Below, in pieces: positions 1 to 8,459 of a DNA stretch of 64,000 bases. Within the stretch, counting starts at the first letter, position 1. Every line of letters begins with the position of its first letter. The notes below the pieces were generated by a model. That model was not told the origin of the DNA. It saw only the letters and a program-made list of their open reading frames with translations, and ran no database searches. The stretch lies in NCBI RefSeq assembly GCF_000263735.1, contig NC_017946.1, positions 1,467,348-1,531,347 of the forward strand, read 5' to 3'. Position numbers and translations under genes: made by a program. The DNA is from Pyrococcus sp. ST04 (GTDB lineage Archaea; Methanobacteriota_B; Thermococci; Thermococcales; Thermococcaceae).

Positions 1-323
1 TTTCAAATGTATTCAATTGGCGGGAAATTACCACTGGTGGGGTAATCTGAAAACTAAATCAGTTTTTATGGTCTTATTCTTGTTTTACTCTATTATCATT
101 GCTTATTTTTTGAATCTTGACCCCGAGCAGTGCTTCAATCCTCGAGCACTCAATGCATTAACCCTAACTCTACAAATGAAAAAACCAGCATAACACAAAA
201 TAACACCAAACAAACAAAAAAAATAACACTAATCACCCGATTTTTCAATACTCTTTACCTTATAAGGATGGTATAGAAGAGGGAATTCATACAGAATAAA
301 GCAGAAAGGAAGAGGCAAGAAAA
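1..323. other. Gene-free stretch downstream of gdhA
   Basis: I see no convincing coding frame, tRNA or C/D motif here. It is AT-rich, and just past the gdhA stop on the minus strand there are T-rich runs of the kind that end transcription in Thermococcales. Anything to its left lies outside the window. Confidence 0.5.
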
Positions 324-1586
324 TCAGTGCTTAACCCATCCACGGTCAAGCATTGCCTGGTAAACTCTCTGGACTGCAACTACGTATGCTGCATCTCTCA
401 TGTGGATGTTCTTCTCCTTCGCGGTGTTGTAGACATCGTAGAATGCCTTGGTCATCTTCTTGTCAAGCTTCTCTCTAACCTCCTCAAGCGTCCAGTAGTA
501 GCCTGTTATGTTCTGCACCCACTCGAAGTAGCTGACTGTGACACCACCAGCATTACAGAGGAAGTCTGGTATCTGCAGAATTCCCTTCTCGAAGAGGATC
601 TCATCTGCCTCTGGTGTGACTGGTCCGTTAGCAACTTCGGCAACGATCTTGGCCTTTATGTTGTCGGCGTTCTTCTTGGTTATTACTTCCTCGATTGCGG
701 CTGGTGCGAGAACATCTACTTCAAGCTCAAGGAGCTCCTCGTTGGTTATGTTTGTTGCTCCTGGGAAGTCCTTAACGCTACCGTGTTCTTGCTTCCACTT
801 GAGAACCTCGTCAGCGTTGAGTCCATCTGGGTTGTAAATTCCACCCTTGCTGTCGCTCACTGCAACGACCTTCATTCCATAGTCCTCGCTCATTATCTTC
901 GCTAGGTAGTAACCTGCATTACCGTAACCCTGGATTGCGATGGTCTTGCCCTTGAGGTCACCCCATCCTAGAACCTTTGCAGCCTCCCTTATTGTATAGG
1001 AGGCACCTCTTGCGGTAGCCTCGTTCCTTCCAAGTGATCCTCCAATGCTTAATGGCTTTCCGGTAATTATTCCAAAGGCTGGTGTCTTTCTTCTGCTTAT
1101 TGCCTCGTACTCGTCCATCATCCAAGCCATTATCTGTGGGTTGGTGTAAACGTCAGGTGCTGGGATGTCCTCATATGGGCTTATGACATCATAAATAGCC
1201 CTTATGTAACCTCTCGCAAGCCTCTCCTTCTCCCTGTCGGAGAGCTTCTTTGGATCTACGATAATTCCACCCTTACCTCCACCGTATGGGAGATCCATAA
1301 CAGCAGTCTTCCATGTCATCCAAGCTGCGAGAGCCTTAACGGTGCTAAGGGTCTCCTCTGGGTGCCATCTAATTCCACCCTTAGTTGGACCTCTAGCCCA
1401 GTTGTACTGAACTCTGAATCCGGTAAATACTTTAACAGTTCCATCATCCATCTCAACAGGAATCGTAACCTCAACAATCCTCTGAGGTCTCTTGAGGAAT
1501 TCAAGGGCTTCCTCACTTATCTTCATGTATTGGGCAGCTCTCTCAAGCTGCTTAACGGCAATCTCAAATGGGTCTTGCTCAACCAT
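324..1586 (-). CDS. gdhA: Glutamate dehydrogenase
   Basis: Hexameric cytosolic enzyme that interconverts glutamate and 2-oxoglutarate plus ammonia with NAD(P). The 420-residue protein is nearly identical to my memory of P. furiosus GDH. The glutamate-site lysine lies in the YGGGKGG motif (Lys about 105), and the dinucleotide fold has the IQGYGNAGY motif near residue 217. The start is the ATG at 1586 (MVEQ...), six bases after a GAGGTGAT ribosome site; the frame extends three codons further to a GTG but that would overlap the ribosome site. It is a single-gene unit with its own strong TATA box. The product links amino-acid fermentation to the ferredoxin-dependent 2-oxoacid oxidoreductases found at the other end of the window. 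Confidence 0.98.
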   Translation of the reverse strand: MVEQDPFEIAVKQLERAAQYMKISEEALEFLKRPQRIVEVTIPVEMDDGTVKVFTGFRVQYNWARGPTKGGIRWHPEETLSTVKALAAWMTWKTAVMDLPYGGGKGGIIVDPKKLSDREKERLARGYIRAIYDVISPYEDIPAPDVYTNPQIMAWMMDEYEAISRRKTPAFGIITGKPLSIGGSLGRNEATARGASYTIREAAKVLGWGDLKGKTIAIQGYGNAGYYLAKIMSEDYGMKVVAVSDSKGGIYNPDGLNADEVLKWKQEHGSVKDFPGATNITNEELLELEVDVLAPAAIEEVITKKNADNIKAKIVAEVANGPVTPEADEILFEKGILQIPDFLCNAGGVTVSYFEWVQNITGYYWTLEEVREKLDKKMTKAFYDVYNTAKEKNIHMRDAAYVVAVQRVYQAMLDRGWVKH

Positions 1587-1634
1587 GTTCATCACCTCAA
1601 TTTAGTCGATTGGCGATACAAATTTGGACAATAA

Positions 1635-1645
1635 GCTATATAAAA
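1635..1645 (-). promoter_or_regulatory. TATA box and BRE of gdhA
   Basis: On the minus strand this reads TTTTATATAGC preceded by a purine-rich BRE (CCGAAAG). It is about 50 bases upstream of the gdhA start, which puts the transcription start near 1612-1615 and leaves a leader of roughly 25-30 bases. It matches the known strong gdh promoter layout of Pyrococcus. Confidence 0.85.
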
Positions 1646-1698
1646 CTTTCGGTAAATAAGGGTGGAAATCCTTTTGTTTATTGAGTTCTCAATTTAGA

Positions 1699-1717
1699 AA
1701 TTCAATTCGATTGAATT
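1699..1717. promoter_or_regulatory. Perfect inverted repeat upstream of the gdhA promoter
   Basis: AATTCAAT-TCG-ATTGAATT is an 8+3+8 perfect inverted repeat about 55 bases upstream of the gdhA TATA box. Its position suits an activator or a regulator of the strong gdh promoter, but no binding protein can be named from sequence. Confidence 0.35.
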
Positions 1718-1849
1718 GCAAAACTATAGCAAATATTTTGGCAAAAGGAGGTTGTATTTATCGAATTTTACATACACCAATGCACAAAGGAGGACTTTAA
1801 TGCCCGTAAATTTATAGCCATAAAATTTTGGAATGATAAAAGATAAAAT

Positions 1850-1908
1850 ACCCTCAGCGGGAAGTCGGTCATCATCAAATCAGCTCACTCCAGTTCCAAT
1901 CATCGGGG
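1850..1908 (-). ncRNA. Candidate C/D box guide sRNA overlapping the antiporter stop codon
   Basis: Read on the minus strand: a C-like box ATGATTG (1897-1903), a 13-nt guide, D' box CTGA (1880-1883), a 4-nt spacer, perfect C' box ATGATGA (1869-1875), an 11-nt guide, and D box CTGA (1854-1857). CCC before the C box and GGG after the D box can form the closing stem. The C box keeps the UGAU kink-turn core but differs at its last two bases. It overlaps the stop codon of the antiporter gene, so the RNA could be processed from that mRNA. Such sRNAs direct 2'-O-methylation of rRNA or tRNA. Confidence 0.65.
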
Positions 1909-3180
1909 CTTCTTTTTCCTTTCAATCCTCTCTTTTCTACTTTCAAGCCTTGCTCTCTTTTGAGCCTCGACCTCCTCTTTGAAGGCCCATTTGAGGAGTG
2001 GTGGGGTGACTAATACCGAGACCGTTATGAATATCAGCGTTGCCGCTATAAACTTTGGCACATCATCAGGGGATATTGCACCTCCGTGGATTGCAACCAT
2101 AAGATCAACTAGGGCGACTTCTGTTCTAGGAACAGAACCTATTCCCATTTGGAGTGACATCTTAAAGTTCTCACGGGTGAACAAGAATTCTCTTCCCCTA
2201 CCCCAGGCCGTTATCCACGCTCCAAATCCTCTTCCAGCTATTTTCCCGATTATTGCAATTGCGCTGAGAACGAAGGCCAGCTTCAGTGCATCGGCATGTT
2301 CAAACACCGTTAAGTTCAGCATTGCTCCAGTATGAATGAAGAATATTGGAATCAGGAGACCGTAACCTATACTCTTTACTTCCTCCATTATTCTTTTACC
2401 TTCTGGAAGCTTGGAAAGAATTAGGCCCATCATAAAGGCCCCTTCTATTGCGGCAGCGAACCATCCCTCAGCTAATGCCGCAAAGATAAACATCATCCCT
2501 ATCATTAGGCCAAGGATTCCCTTCTCCACATGTAGCTTTTCTGCAAATTTGACGTAATGGTCAATGAAATACCATCCAAGAACCCCCGTGATTAGGAAGA
2601 ACAAAATTATCTTAACCGTAAGTCCCAACAAGGAGCCAGAACCTACTGCAAATATTACGAGAGCTATCCCAAGAAAGTCATCCATTACGCTAGCACTCAG
2701 AGATGCTGCACCAACCTCACTCCTGAGGACTCCAAGATCCATCATTACCCTAACGGTTAGACCAATGCTCGTTGCAGTAAGTAAAACGCCACCCGCAAAA
2801 GCTTCTCTGTGCTCATAACCCAGCCATCTCAGGGCATAATATCCCATGATCAGAGGGACAAAGACTCCCATTATTGTGGAAACAGTTGCCGTTAGTCCAG
2901 TTCTCTTTAGTTGCTCTATATCAGTATCCAGTGCACCCAGGAAGAGAAGGAATATAATCCCTAACTTAGCCAAAAAGTCTATAGCCTCACTTGCACCCAC
3001 CGTTATTGGAAGATACTCCTTGCCCACAATACCAAAATACACAAGGTTTCCAAGAAGCATTCCCATTAAAAGCTCCCCAAGAACTCCAGGAAGCTCAAAT
3101 CTCTCAATTATTGCATCCCCAATTTTAGCAGCTATTATTGCTACTCCGATTGTGAAGAGGATCCATGTTGCGGCCTCCAT
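1900..3180 (-). CDS. Cation:proton antiporter, CPA2/NapA-KefB family
   Basis: Integral membrane antiporter of 426 residues with about 12-13 hydrophobic segments and a basic, lysine/arginine-rich cytoplasmic tail. The membrane core contains the paired acidic motif SVMDDFLGIA near residue 165, expected for the ion-binding site of CPA2 Na+/H+ exchangers. The start (ATGGAGGCC...) lies inside the 3' end of the preceding CBS-domain gene (40-bp overlap), so the two are translated from one mRNA. The CBS protein is a plausible nucleotide-sensing partner for the transporter; that link is inferred from gene order only. The substrate (Na+ or K+) cannot be fixed from sequence. Confidence 0.9.
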   Translation of the reverse strand: MEAATWILFTIGVAIIAAKIGDAIIERFELPGVLGELLMGMLLGNLVYFGIVGKEYLPITVGASEAIDFLAKLGIIFLLFLGALDTDIEQLKRTGLTATVSTIMGVFVPLIMGYYALRWLGYEHREAFAGGVLLTATSIGLTVRVMMDLGVLRSEVGAASLSASVMDDFLGIALVIFAVGSGSLLGLTVKIILFFLITGVLGWYFIDHYVKFAEKLHVEKGILGLMIGMMFIFAALAEGWFAAAIEGAFMMGLILSKLPEGKRIMEEVKSIGYGLLIPIFFIHTGAMLNLTVFEHADALKLAFVLSAIAIIGKIAGRGFGAWITAWGRGREFLFTRENFKMSLQMGIGSVPRTEVALVDLMVAIHGGAISPDDVPKFIAATLIFITVSVLVTPPLLKWAFKEEVEAQKRARLESRKERIERKKKPR

Positions 3181-3665
3181 TCCTCACCCCCCATTCTTAT
3201 TAACCTCAGAAACTCATTTATTAGTAGTCTAAGGCTTATTTCACCTACCAGCTTTCCTTCAGCATCTACAAGAGCCAGAATTGGCATTCTGTATTTCTTC
3301 ATTTTCTCAAGGGCTTCAAGAACAGTCGCATCTTCCTCGATCGTGAGAACATTCCTCTCCATAACGTCTCTAGCTCTTTCCGCTCCGCCCATTATGGATT
3401 TAAAGAGAGAGCTTATTGTGCCTAGCCTTGCCCTCCTTGGAGGAAGCAATATGTCAACTATATCGAAATACCTTATTACCCCAACGAGCTTCATGCTTTC
3501 CCTGTTGTCAACAACCCACACATGGTGCCTAGTCCTTAGGATTTTCAGTGCATCAATTATTGGAGAGTTCTCTTCAACTATTGGCATCTGATGGATTGAA
3601 GGCGTTATCTGGCTAACCTTCATTGAGTGGAACGCATTGAGTGCCCTTTCTAACTCCATCCTCAT
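3141..3665 (-). CDS. Tandem CBS-domain protein
   Basis: Soluble protein of 174 residues made of a CBS pair (about 17-70 and 100-160). CBS pairs bind adenine nucleotides and often gate transporters or enzymes. The second repeat includes the MERNVLTIEEDATVLEALE stretch typical of the fold. Its ATG overlaps the stop of the MoaD-like gene (ATGA), and its own 3' end overlaps the antiporter start by 40 bp, so all three are one tightly coupled transcript. A role in regulating the antiporter is likely but inferred. No other domain is present. Confidence 0.85.
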   Translation of the reverse strand: MRMELERALNAFHSMKVSQITPSIHQMPIVEENSPIIDALKILRTRHHVWVVDNRESMKLVGVIRYFDIVDILLPPRRARLGTISSLFKSIMGGAERARDVMERNVLTIEEDATVLEALEKMKKYRMPILALVDAEGKLVGEISLRLLINEFLRLIRMGGEEWRPQHGSSSQSE

Positions 3666-3889
3666 CCCCCACTTAATACTGGCATAACCTTAACAAAATC
3701 TTCATCCGAGACCTCCGCGTCTTCACTGGCAACTTTCCCATTGATGATTATTATCTTATCTTTAACGTCATTAAACCTTGGAATAACCTCCCTCAAGACA
3801 TCTCCTATCCTTCTCTTTCCCTCAATCCTAACCTCTATTTCCTCGGCTCCCGCTAGGTGAGAAAATAAACCCATGACTCTTATTCTCAT
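3662..3889 (-). CDS. MoaD/ThiS-family ubiquitin-like sulfur carrier
   Basis: Small beta-grasp protein of 75 residues starting MRIRVMGLFSHLAG and ending in the Gly-Gly tail (VLSGG) that is thiocarboxylated or conjugated in this family. It could be the small subunit of molybdopterin synthase, a thiolation carrier, or a ubiquitin-like modifier (SAMP). No MoaE gene is adjacent. The ATG at 3889 is chosen because it follows GGGGGTGA; the open frame runs ten codons further upstream but those codons reach into the promoter. The stop overlaps the CBS gene start (ATGA). Linkage to a CBS/antiporter operon is unusual for a molybdopterin gene. Confidence 0.85.
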   Translation of the reverse strand: MRIRVMGLFSHLAGAEEIEVRIEGKRRIGDVLREVIPRFNDVKDKIIIINGKVASEDAEVSDEDFVKVMPVLSGG

Positions 3890-3936
3890 CCCTTCACCCC
3901 CGAAAATATTTAAGGACATTGGTTAAATGTCTTTTC

Positions 3937-4584
3937 ATGTTCAAAGGGCTAAGGATTTCGATAGTTATTCCAGCGTACAACGAGGAAAAAAGAATAGGGA
4001 GTGTCTTATCAAGCATTCCTAGCTTTGTCGATGAGGTTATAGTTGTAGATGATGGGAGTTCCGATAATACTGCAGAAGTTGCAAAAACCCATGGAGCCAA
4101 GGTAATCAGAATGAACAGAAACAGGGGGAAAGGAGCTGCAATGAGGGAAGGAGTAAAAGTAGCCAGTGGAGATGTGATAGTATTCATGGACGCTGATGGC
4201 CAGCATGATCCAAAGGAGATTCAAAAATTGCTGGAACCAATAGCCCAAGGAGATGCAGACTTCGTCATAGGCAAGAGAGTTGTAAAGGCCGGTGAAAGGC
4301 CATTCATTAGAAAGGTCAGCAACTTTATAACAACGACGCTCATAAGAGTAAAAACAGGGCTCAAAGTTGAGGATTCTCAAAGTGGATTTAGGGCAATAAA
4401 AAAGGAATTTTTGCCAGAAATAAAGAGCGATAGGTATGAAGTAGAGACAGAAGTCTTAGTGAAATCTGCAAAAATGGGTGCTAGAATAGTTGAAGTTCCG
4501 ATTTCAACACGGTATGATGTCGAGACTGGCCACTTTAAATTTGAGGATATCGTGAGGTTTCTGTATGTTCTGATAAAATATTGA
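3937..4584 (+). CDS. Family 2 glycosyltransferase (dolichyl-phosphate mannose synthase-like)
   Basis: Cytosolic GT2 enzyme of 215 residues. It begins ISIVIPAYNEEKRIG, has the nucleotide-binding VVDDGSSDNT motif near residue 38 and the metal-binding FMDADGQHDP near residue 88, then the acceptor-site motif SQSGFRA. This matches DPM1-like transferases that load a sugar from a nucleotide donor onto a lipid carrier. There is no C-terminal membrane domain. The ATG at 3937 is preferred to a TTG at 3919: a TATA-like element (AATATTTAAGG, about 3905-3914) places transcription start almost at this ATG, so the mRNA is probably leaderless. It is divergent from the MoaD-like operon. Confidence 0.88.
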   Translation: MFKGLRISIVIPAYNEEKRIGSVLSSIPSFVDEVIVVDDGSSDNTAEVAKTHGAKVIRMNRNRGKGAAMREGVKVASGDVIVFMDADGQHDPKEIQKLLEPIAQGDADFVIGKRVVKAGERPFIRKVSNFITTTLIRVKTGLKVEDSQSGFRAIKKEFLPEIKSDRYEVETEVLVKSAKMGARIVEVPISTRYDVETGHFKFEDIVRFLYVLIKY

Positions 4585-4601
4585 GAGCATAAGGTTTAAT
4601 T

Positions 4602-4647
4602 TTGAGGAACTCTAACTACTTTAGTTGAGGAACTCTAACTACTTTAG
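4602..4647. repeat. Two perfect tandem copies of a 23-bp unit
   Basis: Copies at 4602-4624 and 4625-4647 are identical and abut with no spacer; each begins TTGAGGAACTCTAAC and ends TACTTTAG. Each holds a short inverted repeat (CTAA...TTAG). They sit in the 131-bp gap between the glycosyltransferase and AMP phosphorylase, upstream of the latter. With no spacer this is not a CRISPR. It could be a tandem operator or a recent slippage duplication. Confidence 0.9.
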
Positions 4648-4715
4648 CTTGACTAAAAAATGAAATATCGCCCACTTTCAAAGTGAAGAATCCTGGAAAG
4701 TTTGGAGGTGATCCT

Positions 4716-6227
4716 ATGAGGGGGAAAGTGAAAATACTCAACCTAGAGACTGGACATTTTACGATTTTCATAAATCCTCAGGACGCTAAAGTCTGGAAAC
4801 TTCACCCAAATGATCTTGTAAGAGTGGAAACGGGGAAGAGGTCAATATATGGAAGTGTCGTAATTAGTGATTTTGTTGGTGAGGGCGAGGTCGGATTATC
4901 AAAAGATGTCTTATCCAGTTATCAGTTTTCTGAAGGAGAATTAGTTACTGTAACGCCAGCGGGAACTCCAGAGAGCGTTAGATACATTCGTAAGAAGATG
5001 AGGGGTGAAAAGCTTAGGAAAGTTGAAATCGAAACAATAGTAAAAGATATCGTAGATAGAAAGCTCAGAAACACAGAAATAAGCGCGTTTGTTACTGCAA
5101 TCGAGATCAATGGCCTTGATATGGACGAGATAGCAGCCCTAACGATAGCAATGGCAGAGACGGGAGATATGCTTGACATAGACAGGAAACCCATTATGGA
5201 CGTTCACAGTATAGGTGGGGTTCCCGGCAACAAAACTAACGTAATTGTGGTTCCAATAGTTGCCGCAGCAGGTTTAACGATACCAAAAACAAGCTCAAGA
5301 GCAATAACGAGCGCAGCCGGAACGGCCGATGTCGTTGAAGTCTTGACCAATGTTACCTTGAGCCTTGATGAAATAAAGAGAATAGTTGAGAAAATAGGGG
5401 CATGTCTAGTGTGGGGTGGAGCACTAAATTTAGCTCCAGCAGACGATTTGACGATCCACGTTGAGAGAAGGTTAAGTCTCGATCCAAGAGGATTAATGCT
5501 CGCAAGCATTATGTCCAAAAAATACGCTATAGGAAGCCAATATGTTCTCATAGATATTCCCACCGGAAAGGGGGTTAAGGTTGAGACATTAGAAGAAGCG
5601 AGGTCACTGGCTAAAGATTTCATAGAGCTGGGGAAGAGGCTCGGGCAGTACGTTGAGGTGGCAATAACTTACGGAGGCCAGCCAATTGGTCACACAATAG
5701 GGCCAGCACTTGAAGCCAAAGAAGCCTTAGAAACACTGATGACTGGTAAAGGACCAGGAAGCCTGGTTGAGAAAGCAATAGGACTAGCTGGAATCCTATT
5801 AGAGATGGGAGGAGCTGCTCCTAGAGGAATGGGTCGAAAAATGGCCAGGGAAATCTTAGAAAGTGGAAAAGCATATGAGAAGATGAGAGAGATAATTGCA
5901 GAGCAAGGAGGAGATCCAGACATAAAGCCTGAAGATATTCAAATCGGGGATAAAACTTACACAATATATGCTCAAGCGAGCGGATATGTAACGGGTATAG
6001 ATAATAAAGCAATGACTGCCATAGCAAGGGAAGCCGGTGCTCCAGAAGACAAGGGGGCAGGAATAATGCTTCATGTTAAAGTGGGAGAAAAGGTCAAAGA
6101 AGGAGATCCGCTCTTCACAATACATGCGGAGAGCGAGGGTAAGCTAGACAAGGCAATAGTGCTTGCAAGAAGGCTAGAACCCATAAAAATTGAAGGAATG
6201 GTGCTACAAGTGATCGGGAACCTTTAA
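4716..6227 (+). CDS. deoA: AMP phosphorylase
   Basis: Converts AMP (also CMP, UMP) and phosphate to the free base and ribose-1,5-bisphosphate, the first step of the archaeal nucleoside-monophosphate salvage route that ends at type III RuBisCO. The 503-residue protein has an N-terminal archaeal extension (1-84), the thymidine phosphorylase family helical domain, then the glycine-rich phosphate site [12 protein letters not shown] near residue 167 and [15 protein letters not shown] near residue 195. The ATG at 4716 follows GGAGGTGATC; an upstream in-frame GTG at 4683 has no ribosome site. The partners (R15P isomerase, RuBisCO) are not in this window. The 3' end overlaps the next, convergent gene by 4 bp. 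Confidence 0.95.
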   Translation: MRGKVKILNLETGHFTIFINPQDAKVWKLHPNDLVRVETGKRSIYGSVVISDFVGEGEVGLSKDVLSSYQFSEGELVTVTPAGTPESVRYIRKKMRGEKLRKVEIETIVKDIVDRKLRNTEISAFVTAIEINGLDMDEIAALTIAMAETGDMLDIDRKPIMDVHSIGGVPGNKTNVIVVPIVAAAGLTIPKTSSRAITSAAGTADVVEVLTNVTLSLDEIKRIVEKIGACLVWGGALNLAPADDLTIHVERRLSLDPRGLMLASIMSKKYAIGSQYVLIDIPTGKGVKVETLEEARSLAKDFIELGKRLGQYVEVAITYGGQPIGHTIGPALEAKEALETLMTGKGPGSLVEKAIGLAGILLEMGGAAPRGMGRKMAREILESGKAYEKMREIIAEQGGDPDIKPEDIQIGDKTYTIYAQASGYVTGIDNKAMTAIAREAGAPEDKGAGIMLHVKVGEKVKEGDPLFTIHAESEGKLDKAIVLARRLEPIKIEGMVLQVIGNL

Positions 6228-6616
6228 TGTTTTCCGTGCTTTTCGTACCATCCCCATTCTTTTTTAGGCCCAAATGCCCTAACCCCTTTGTGAACTAATG
6301 TAACTCTCAACTGCTTTGCCATCTCCGGCGTGATTTCTCCCTGCTTTTCCATCCAGTTTATTATTTCCAAAGCCTCTTCGTCTGTTTCACATCTCCTAAG
6401 GAAATCTATTATTGTTGGGTTATATCCGGAGAAGTCTATTTTTTCTTCTTCCTCTTCTTCTAACACCTGATATTCATCAAGCCGTATTCCCGTTATTTCT
6501 ATTCCTTCTTCTCCTTCTAGCTCCTTAGCTAACGCTGGAAACTTCTCCCTAAATTCTTCTATATCATATTCTTGCCAAGGTAACTCATCGATTGGCTTTT
6601 TCTTTCTCTCTGGCAT
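6224..6616 (-). CDS. Conserved archaeal acidic protein (possibly DUF2095)
   Basis: Soluble 130-residue protein of unknown function. It has a basic start ([14 protein letters not shown]), a strongly acidic middle with a run of glutamates ([12 protein letters not shown]), and a C-terminal half with helical segments ending [15 protein letters not shown]. From memory it resembles an archaeal DUF2095-type family, which I cannot verify. No catalytic motif is seen. It is convergent with AMP phosphorylase (4-bp overlap) and divergent from the MinD gene. Confidence 0.75.
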   Translation of the reverse strand: MPERKKKPIDELPWQEYDIEEFREKFPALAKELEGEEGIEITGIRLDEYQVLEEEEEEKIDFSGYNPTIIDFLRRCETDEEALEIINWMEKQGEITPEMAKQLRVTLVHKGVRAFGPKKEWGWYEKHGKH

Positions 6617-6745
6617 CTTATTACTATGGGAGATTTAAAACAGTTAAATATTTTTCTCTTGAGCTTTTGGGAAGAGAGAAAGATATTTAACTTAAATGTA
6701 CAAAAATCTGGTAAGATACTCCAATTCACTACTGGGGGGATTAAC

Positions 6746-7528
6746 GTGGAAGGTCGCTCAATAGTCTTCGCCTCCGGAAAGGGTGGTACAGGTAAAACCA
6801 CCACTGTTGCTAATATTGGAGTTGCATTAGCTCAATTCGGAAAAGAAGTAATACTTATTGATGCCGATATAACAATGGCAAACCTCAGCCTCATTCTTGG
6901 AATGGAAGATATCCCCGTGACACTTCACGATGTTTTAGCCGGAGAAGCCGACCTAAAGGACGCAATATACGAGGGACCAGCTGGTGTAAAAGTGATTCCG
7001 GGTGGATTAAGTTTAGAGAAAGTCAAAAAGGCCAGACCCGAAAGACTTAGGGAACTTATAAGAGAAATTGGCCAGATGGGAGATTTCATTCTAATAGACG
7101 CACCGGCAGGTCTTGAGTTAACTTCTGTAACGGCATTACTTATTGGAAAAGAGCTTATTATAGTCACAAATCCAGAAATTGCCGCCATAACGGATTCCCT
7201 AAAAACTAAACTTGTTGCTGAGAAACTTGGTACATTGCCCCTTGGAGCAATTCTAAACAGAGTCACAAGTGAGAAAACTGAGCTCAGTAAAGAGGAGATA
7301 GAAGCTCTGCTTGAAGTTCCTGTCATGGGCATTGTTCCGGAAGATCCAGAGGTAAAGAGAGCTTCTGCTTATGGAGTGCCCCTCGTAATTAAAAACCCGA
7401 CTAGTCCAGCCGCAATAGCATATAAACAAATAGCCGCAAAACTTGCCGGAATTAAATGGAAACCTCCTGAGCCAGAGAGCCCCGTGAAAAGAATATTTAG
7501 GGCATTATTTGGGGGGAGGAGAAGATGA
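6746..7528 (+). CDS. minD: MinD/ParA-family ATPase
   Basis: Membrane-associating P-loop ATPase of 260 residues. The deviant Walker A FASGKGGTGKTTT is at about residue 9-21, switch I/II motifs follow (LIDADITMANLS; LIDAPAGLE), and the tail VKRIFRALFGGRRR is a basic amphipathic helix like a MinD membrane-targeting sequence. I choose the GTG at 6746 because GGGGGGA lies just upstream and it puts the Walker motif at the usual distance from the N-terminus; the open frame extends 40 codons further without family similarity. Its stop overlaps the start of the next small gene (ATGA). Archaeal MinD homologues position cell-surface machinery; the target here is unknown. Confidence 0.9.
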   Translation: MEGRSIVFASGKGGTGKTTTVANIGVALAQFGKEVILIDADITMANLSLILGMEDIPVTLHDVLAGEADLKDAIYEGPAGVKVIPGGLSLEKVKKARPERLRELIREIGQMGDFILIDAPAGLELTSVTALLIGKELIIVTNPEIAAITDSLKTKLVAEKLGTLPLGAILNRVTSEKTELSKEEIEALLEVPVMGIVPEDPEVKRASAYGVPLVIKNPTSPAAIAYKQIAAKLAGIKWKPPEPESPVKRIFRALFGGRRR

Positions 7529-7770
7529 ACTCGCTTCTAGTTGTTCTATTAATTTCAGTGCTCTTCAATATAATAATGCTCATGCTGTACTTCTCTGCCA
7601 AGAGAAATCCCTATTATGTAGTTTATGACGAAGAGACAAAGACCCAATTAAAGAGACGTGTGCTTCATTTAAAGGAGGATCTAGAATCAGAACTTGAAGA
7701 ATTTGATGTCACTGAATGGGAGAAACAACTTGAGAAATCGTTGGAAGAAGAAATTAAAGAGCTTCAGTAA
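7525..7770 (+). CDS. Small single-pass membrane protein with coiled-coil tail
   Basis: An 81-residue protein with one N-terminal transmembrane helix (about 3-25) followed by a charged, heptad-like cytoplasmic segment rich in Glu, Lys and Leu. The start overlaps the minD stop (ATGA), so it is translationally coupled to MinD. I do not recognise a family. Its shape, a membrane anchor plus a soluble helix, suits a MinD partner or topological specificity factor, which is inference from the operon alone. Confidence 0.75.
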   Translation: MNSLLVVLLISVLFNIIMLMLYFSAKRNPYYVVYDEETKTQLKRRVLHLKEDLESELEEFDVTEWEKQLEKSLEEEIKELQ

Positions 7771-8003
7771 GCAAGAGCCCCAACTGCTCTCTCCTTTATT
7801 TCCCCGATTCTTCTAATACTTTCTACAGCTCTCAAAATGTCTAAGGCTATTTCTTTAAGTTCATCTGGAATTATACCACTCCCTGACTCGGCATATGACA
7901 GTACTTCCTCAAGAGATGCCTCAATGAGCTTGCCTTTGAACATCAACACGCTGTCATCACTAATAACAACTACAGCATCTGGATACGCAAGTCTTATCTT
8001 CAT
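7764..8003 (-). CDS. Small conserved protein of unknown function
   Basis: 79-residue alpha/beta protein (starts MKIRLAYPDAVVV). The start at 8003 follows a strong GGAGGTGAC; the open frame runs five codons further through that site. No known motif is seen. It is convergent with the MinD-partner gene (7-bp overlap) and sits just downstream of the Rpp21 and RtcB genes on the same strand, so it may belong to that RNA-processing cluster, but nothing in the sequence itself shows this. Confidence 0.75.
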   Translation of the reverse strand: MKIRLAYPDAVVVISDDSVLMFKGKLIEASLEEVLSYAESGSGIIPDELKEIALDILRAVESIRRIGEIKERAVGALAY

Positions 8004-8061
8004 TTTAGTCACCTCCATTAACTATATAAAAATAAGAGGAGATATTTAAAGATTTGGATGA

Positions 8062-8415
8062 TTATTGTTTCTTTTGTCTTCTTTTCTTTTTAATTTCCCG
8101 TAAATAGGGATAGCGCATGATATTTCCACATTCCAGGCATGTAACGACAACGTGAGGCATTCTTTTTGTCCTTAACCTAACCCTAGCATTAACTCCAGGA
8201 ACTAAAAAAGCATGGCACTTTTTGCAGTATCTCCTCTTCCATTTTCTCGGAATTTTAACTTTAGCCTTTTTCTGCACTTCAAGGGCTAGTTCGACATATC
8301 TCCTAGCTAATTCAGGAGAATATGGGAAAACTCTTTCAGCAAGTGTGAATAGTGTGTCTATTCTTTCTTTAGCAACCCTTCTCTTCTCCCTTTTCTCCCA
8401 ATCTCTTCTAACCAA
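8062..8415 (-). CDS. rnp4: Ribonuclease P protein component 4 (Rpp21)
   Basis: Protein subunit of archaeal RNase P, which trims tRNA 5' leaders and pairs with Rpp29 on the specificity domain. About 117 residues: two N-terminal helices, then a zinc ribbon formed by CKKC and CLEC, and a basic tail (KKKRRQKK). The start is a TTG at 8415 because AGGTGG lies about 8 bases upstream; the open frame continues to a TTG at 8439, inside which the ribosome site falls. It lies 44 bp downstream of rtcB, joining two tRNA-processing genes, as in P. horikoshii (PH1601/PH1602, from memory). Confidence 0.93.
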   Translation of the reverse strand: MVRRDWEKREKRRVAKERIDTLFTLAERVFPYSPELARRYVELALEVQKKAKVKIPRKWKRRYCKKCHAFLVPGVNARVRLRTKRMPHVVVTCLECGNIMRYPYLREIKKKRRQKKQ

Positions 8416-8459
8416 TTCTAAATCCCACCTAAAAATCAAAAAGGATTAATTAAGGGAGA

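Noticed and set aside
327-905. 192-codon plus-strand open frame over gdhA
   Set aside because: Shadow of a highly conserved gene on the other strand; no ribosome site and no protein-like composition.
1770-1815. Plus-strand ribosome sites GGAGG followed by ATG upstream of the antiporter end
   Set aside because: The only frame after the second site is five codons long; no larger frame is supported.
4602-4647. CRISPR remnant
   Set aside because: The two units abut with no spacer and the unit does not resemble Pyrococcus CRISPR repeats.
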